The translations under genes and the position numbers were made by a program. Below, one piece after another: positions 6,267 to 7,544 of a DNA stretch of 7,544 bases (the first letter of the stretch is position 1; each line of letters opens with the position of its first letter). A model generated the notes under the pieces. The model was not told the DNA's origin, did not search any database, and worked only from the letters and a program-made list of their open reading frames with translations. This DNA comes from Archaeoglobaceae archaeon. GTDB taxonomy: Archaea > Halobacteriota > Archaeoglobi > Archaeoglobales > Archaeoglobaceae. The stretch lies in assembly GCA_027066965.1 (NCBI GenBank), contig JAMOMT010000148.1:1-7544 (forward strand). Direction: 5' to 3'.

Positions 6267-6849
6267 CCTCTTTGACTTCAGTAGGAAGGAAAGAAGGTTC
6301 CTCAAAGTCGTCTGCAGAGAAATAGAGGAGTTTTCTCCAGAGATCTCGGTTTACGCTGGATCGAGCGATGACGTTGAGCATGGACTACTAATAGGAAACA
6401 GGATAATTTTCATAGACAGTCACACGCCGGAGATAAACGTACAAAGCATAAGGAGGAAGCTTGAAAGCGTTGCTGATGGAACTAAAAGAGTAGAGCCGAG
6501 AGTTCTCAACAAACCCTTTCCCTCCTGGTGTTTCGAAACAGCCATTGCAGGAGAAAAGGTTGTTCTCGAGTACTGGTGTGCGGACGCAACGAAGGTTTTG
6601 CCGGAGAAGATGGATGTTTACTTCGTGAAAGTTCCCCTGCCCAAGGAAGCCAACGTCGGATGCCTGTGCGAGGAGAAAAACTTGAGATTCGCTCTCTCAA
6701 GAATCGTGAAAGGAGGGTACTTCTTGGAGAGAGAGTGTCCCATTCAGCCTGAAAAGTACGGCTTTAAACTCGTAATCTCAGGCGAGCTCTCGGGGCTCTC
6801 GATATATAAGGCAAAGGGAAACCTTTACAGGAAGGTAAGCGAGCCTTAA
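6247..6849 (+). CDS. uncharacterised protein, divergent class I methyltransferase-like
   Basis: A 200-residue soluble protein, third gene of the ccmEF operon, overlapping ccmF by 20 bases. I do not recognise it as a named family. Its hydrophobic strand pattern fits a class I SAM methyltransferase fold: EISVYAGSS (32-40) in the motif I position but without the GxGxG glycines; RIIFIDSH (52-59) with acidic D57 followed by a helix, RRKLESV; CADATKVLP (111-119), like the DA.xLP segment after strand 3; MDVYFVKVPLP (122-132); IVKGGYFLE (153-161), like the LKPGG motif; and a final GFKLV...LSIYKAKG. With motif I so changed it may bind another ligand or none. It has six cysteines (23, 95, 111, 139, 141, 164), including a CLC. 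There is no signal peptide or membrane helix. Gene reality is strong; the fold is inference and its link to cytochrome maturation rests on operon position. Confidence 0.85.
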   Translation: MLTERVDLFDFSRKERRFLKVVCREIEEFSPEISVYAGSSDDVEHGLLIGNRIIFIDSHTPEINVQSIRRKLESVADGTKRVEPRVLNKPFPSWCFETAIAGEKVVLEYWCADATKVLPEKMDVYFVKVPLPKEANVGCLCEEKNLRFALSRIVKGGYFLERECPIQPEKYGFKLVISGELSGLSIYKAKGNLYRKVSEP

Positions 6850-7040
6850 CAGTCGGATTTCTTCTTGAATATCTTCCTTATTTCCTCGTCCCAGCTCTTT
6901 CTAAGGTACTCCTTCCCAAGAGATTTCCTGTAGTTTGCCCTAATTTGCGATCTTGCAAGGAGTTCTAGCAACTCGTCGTCTGCTGGTTCACTCCCTGATT
7001 CGATATCTTCATCATCACGTTCGATTTCATCGTTCTCCAT
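6846..7040 (-). CDS. small charged hypothetical protein (64 residues)
   Basis: An uncharacterised small cytoplasmic protein. The first 25 residues are strongly acidic (MENDEIERDDEDIESGSEPADDE) in composition, and the rest is a basic, probably helical segment with LLELLARSQIRANYRK and RKSWDEEIRKIFKKK; a single Cys is the last residue. The charge split suggests an oligomerising, RNA- or protein-binding adaptor, but no family is recognised. The start is chosen at ATG 7040 because a TATA-like TTTAAT begins 31 bases upstream, giving a leaderless transcript. An extension to TTG 7127 would cross that box and an AT-rich, non-coding-looking stretch. Its TAA overlaps the TAA of the preceding plus-strand gene in a shared TTAA. 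Codon use (AAG, GAG, AGG, ATA) resembles the neighbours, supporting a real gene. Confidence 0.65.
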   Translation of the reverse strand: MENDEIERDDEDIESGSEPADDELLELLARSQIRANYRKSLGKEYLRKSWDEEIRKIFKKKSDC

Positions 7041-7065
7041 AGTAGAAAGTCTAAAAACTCCTCTA

Positions 7066-7071
7066 ATTAAA
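7066..7071 (-). promoter_or_regulatory. TATA-like box for the small charged protein
   Basis: The minus strand reads TTTAAT within an AT-rich block, beginning 31 bases before the ATG at 7040..7038. It supports that start rather than the upstream TTG. Confidence 0.4.
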
Positions 7072-7129
7072 TTTTTCAGTTCGAATTCAGCAGTTTCAAC
7101 GATCGAGCCAGACCGCTTGGTAGCCAACG

Positions 7130-7139
7130 TTTTTATACC
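7130..7139 (+). promoter_or_regulatory. TATA box for the FKBP gene
   Basis: TTTTTATACC lies about 50 bases before the FKBP start codon, predicting a leader of roughly 20-25 bases. This is the one gene here with both a leader and a strong Shine-Dalgarno sequence. Confidence 0.5.
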
Positions 7140-7172
7140 ATTCTCTCCCGGGCATCAACACTTACACTCAAG

Positions 7173-7178
7173 AGGAGG
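7173..7178 (+). promoter_or_regulatory. Shine-Dalgarno of the FKBP gene
   Basis: AGGAGG precedes three consecutive in-frame candidate starts, ATG 7180, ATG 7183 and GTG 7186. Spacings are 1, 4 and 7 bases, which argues against 7180 and leaves 7183 or 7186. Confidence 0.6.
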
Positions 7179-7182
7179 GATG

Positions 7183-7544
7183 ATGGTGACTGATGAAGTG
7201 AAACAGGGGGACTTCATCAAAATAGCTTACACGGCCAAGCTTGAGGACGGGACTGTAATAGACACGACCGACGAGAAAGTTGCGAAAGAGTACGGGTTAT
7301 ACGACGAGAACGCCAGGTACGGCGACATAGTAATAGTCGTGGGCGAGGGAAACGTCGTTAAGGGACTCGATGAGCAGCTCGTCGGAAAGAAGGTCGGATT
7401 CAAGGGAGAAATAGTCGTTCCACCGGAGAAAGCTTTCGGGAAGTACGACCCAAAGAAGAGAGAGATAATAAGCCTCAGAAAGCTGCCGGAGAGACCAAGA
7501 CCGGGGCAGAGAGTTAGAATAGGCAACAGGGTTGGAATCGTGGA
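7183..7544 (+). CDS. FKBP-type peptidyl-prolyl isomerase, SlyD-like (5' part)
   Basis: The first 120 residues of an archaeal FKBP-type peptidyl-prolyl cis-trans isomerase and chaperone; the frame is open at the window edge. Visible are the first FKBP strand and turn (FIKIAYTAKLEDGTVIDTT, 11-29), a loop rich in Asp/Glu/Tyr (residues 30-48) typical of archaeal proteins, the core motif VVGEGNVVKGLDEQLVGK (52-69) and PPEKAFGKYDP (80-90). From about residue 91 the chain enters the insert-in-flap (IF) chaperone domain (REIISLRKLPERPRPGQRV). Full-length archaeal members of this long type usually have about 150-250 residues, so a third to a half may be missing. It catalyses proline isomerisation and binds unfolded chains in the cytoplasm. 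It is divergent from the small charged gene and appears transcribed alone from the TATA box at 7130. Confidence 0.93.
   Translation, partial: MVTDEVKQGDFIKIAYTAKLEDGTVIDTTDEKVAKEYGLYDENARYGDIVIVVGEGNVVKGLDEQLVGKKVGFKGEIVVPPEKAFGKYDPKKREIISLRKLPERPRPGQRVRIGNRVGIV

Noticed and set aside
7041..7127. TTG-initiated extension of the small charged protein
   Set aside because: It crosses an AT-rich block containing the likely TATA box and starts only a few bases from a TATA-like string on that strand, so it could not be transcribed from it.

Overview
The window looks like chromosomal DNA of a hyperthermophilic euryarchaeon, most likely an Archaeoglobales member (Archaeoglobus, Geoglobus or Ferroglobus type). 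This rests on AT-rich TATA-like boxes about 25-31 bases upstream of start codons (leaderless archaeal transcripts), oligo-T terminators, Lys/Glu/Arg-rich proteins with AGG/AGA and ATA codons, an archaeal long-type FKBP, and an archaeal-variant cytochrome c maturation pair. The genus is inferred, not proven. I see no tRNA, rRNA, CRISPR array, insertion sequence or phage signature.

Layout. (1) Bases 1-128 hold a probable divergent promoter region; a leftward gene may just begin at the left edge. (2) 129-1936 is a two-gene operon with a 4-base ATGA overlap: a PHP-family metal-dependent phosphoesterase and a CPA1-type Na+/H+ antiporter. (3) 1987-2751 encodes a Mrp/NBP35 P-loop ATPase (Fe-S cluster carrier) with its own TATA box, followed by T-rich terminators. 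(4) 2752-2933 is intergenic, with a strong TATA-like sequence and a GC-richer island but no evident ORF. (5) 2934-3833 (minus) is thioredoxin reductase, divergent from (6) 3987-6849, a cytochrome c maturation operon: ccmE with the Cys-type CxxxY haem-binding motif, ccmF with a complete WWD domain, and an overlapping 200-residue protein whose strand pattern resembles a divergent class I SAM methyltransferase. (7) 6846-7040 (minus) is a 64-residue charged protein whose stop overlaps the last ccm-operon gene in a shared TTAA. (8) 7183-7544 is the start of an FKBP-type (SlyD-like) peptidyl-prolyl isomerase, running off the right edge.

How the genes fit together. CcmE and CcmF carry and attach haem to apocytochrome c outside the membrane. 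The CxxxY CcmE belongs to the archaeal/Desulfovibrio-type variant of System I, which lacks CcmH, so the source of reduced apocytochrome thiols is an open question. A thioredoxin reductase sharing the promoter region with ccmEF, and a cysteine-rich third cistron, are therefore the most interesting context. The 3834-3986 region also holds a 19-bp dyad and a 14-bp element that recurs (13/14) in the 2752-2933 spacer; both could be regulatory. The rest is ordinary housekeeping content.
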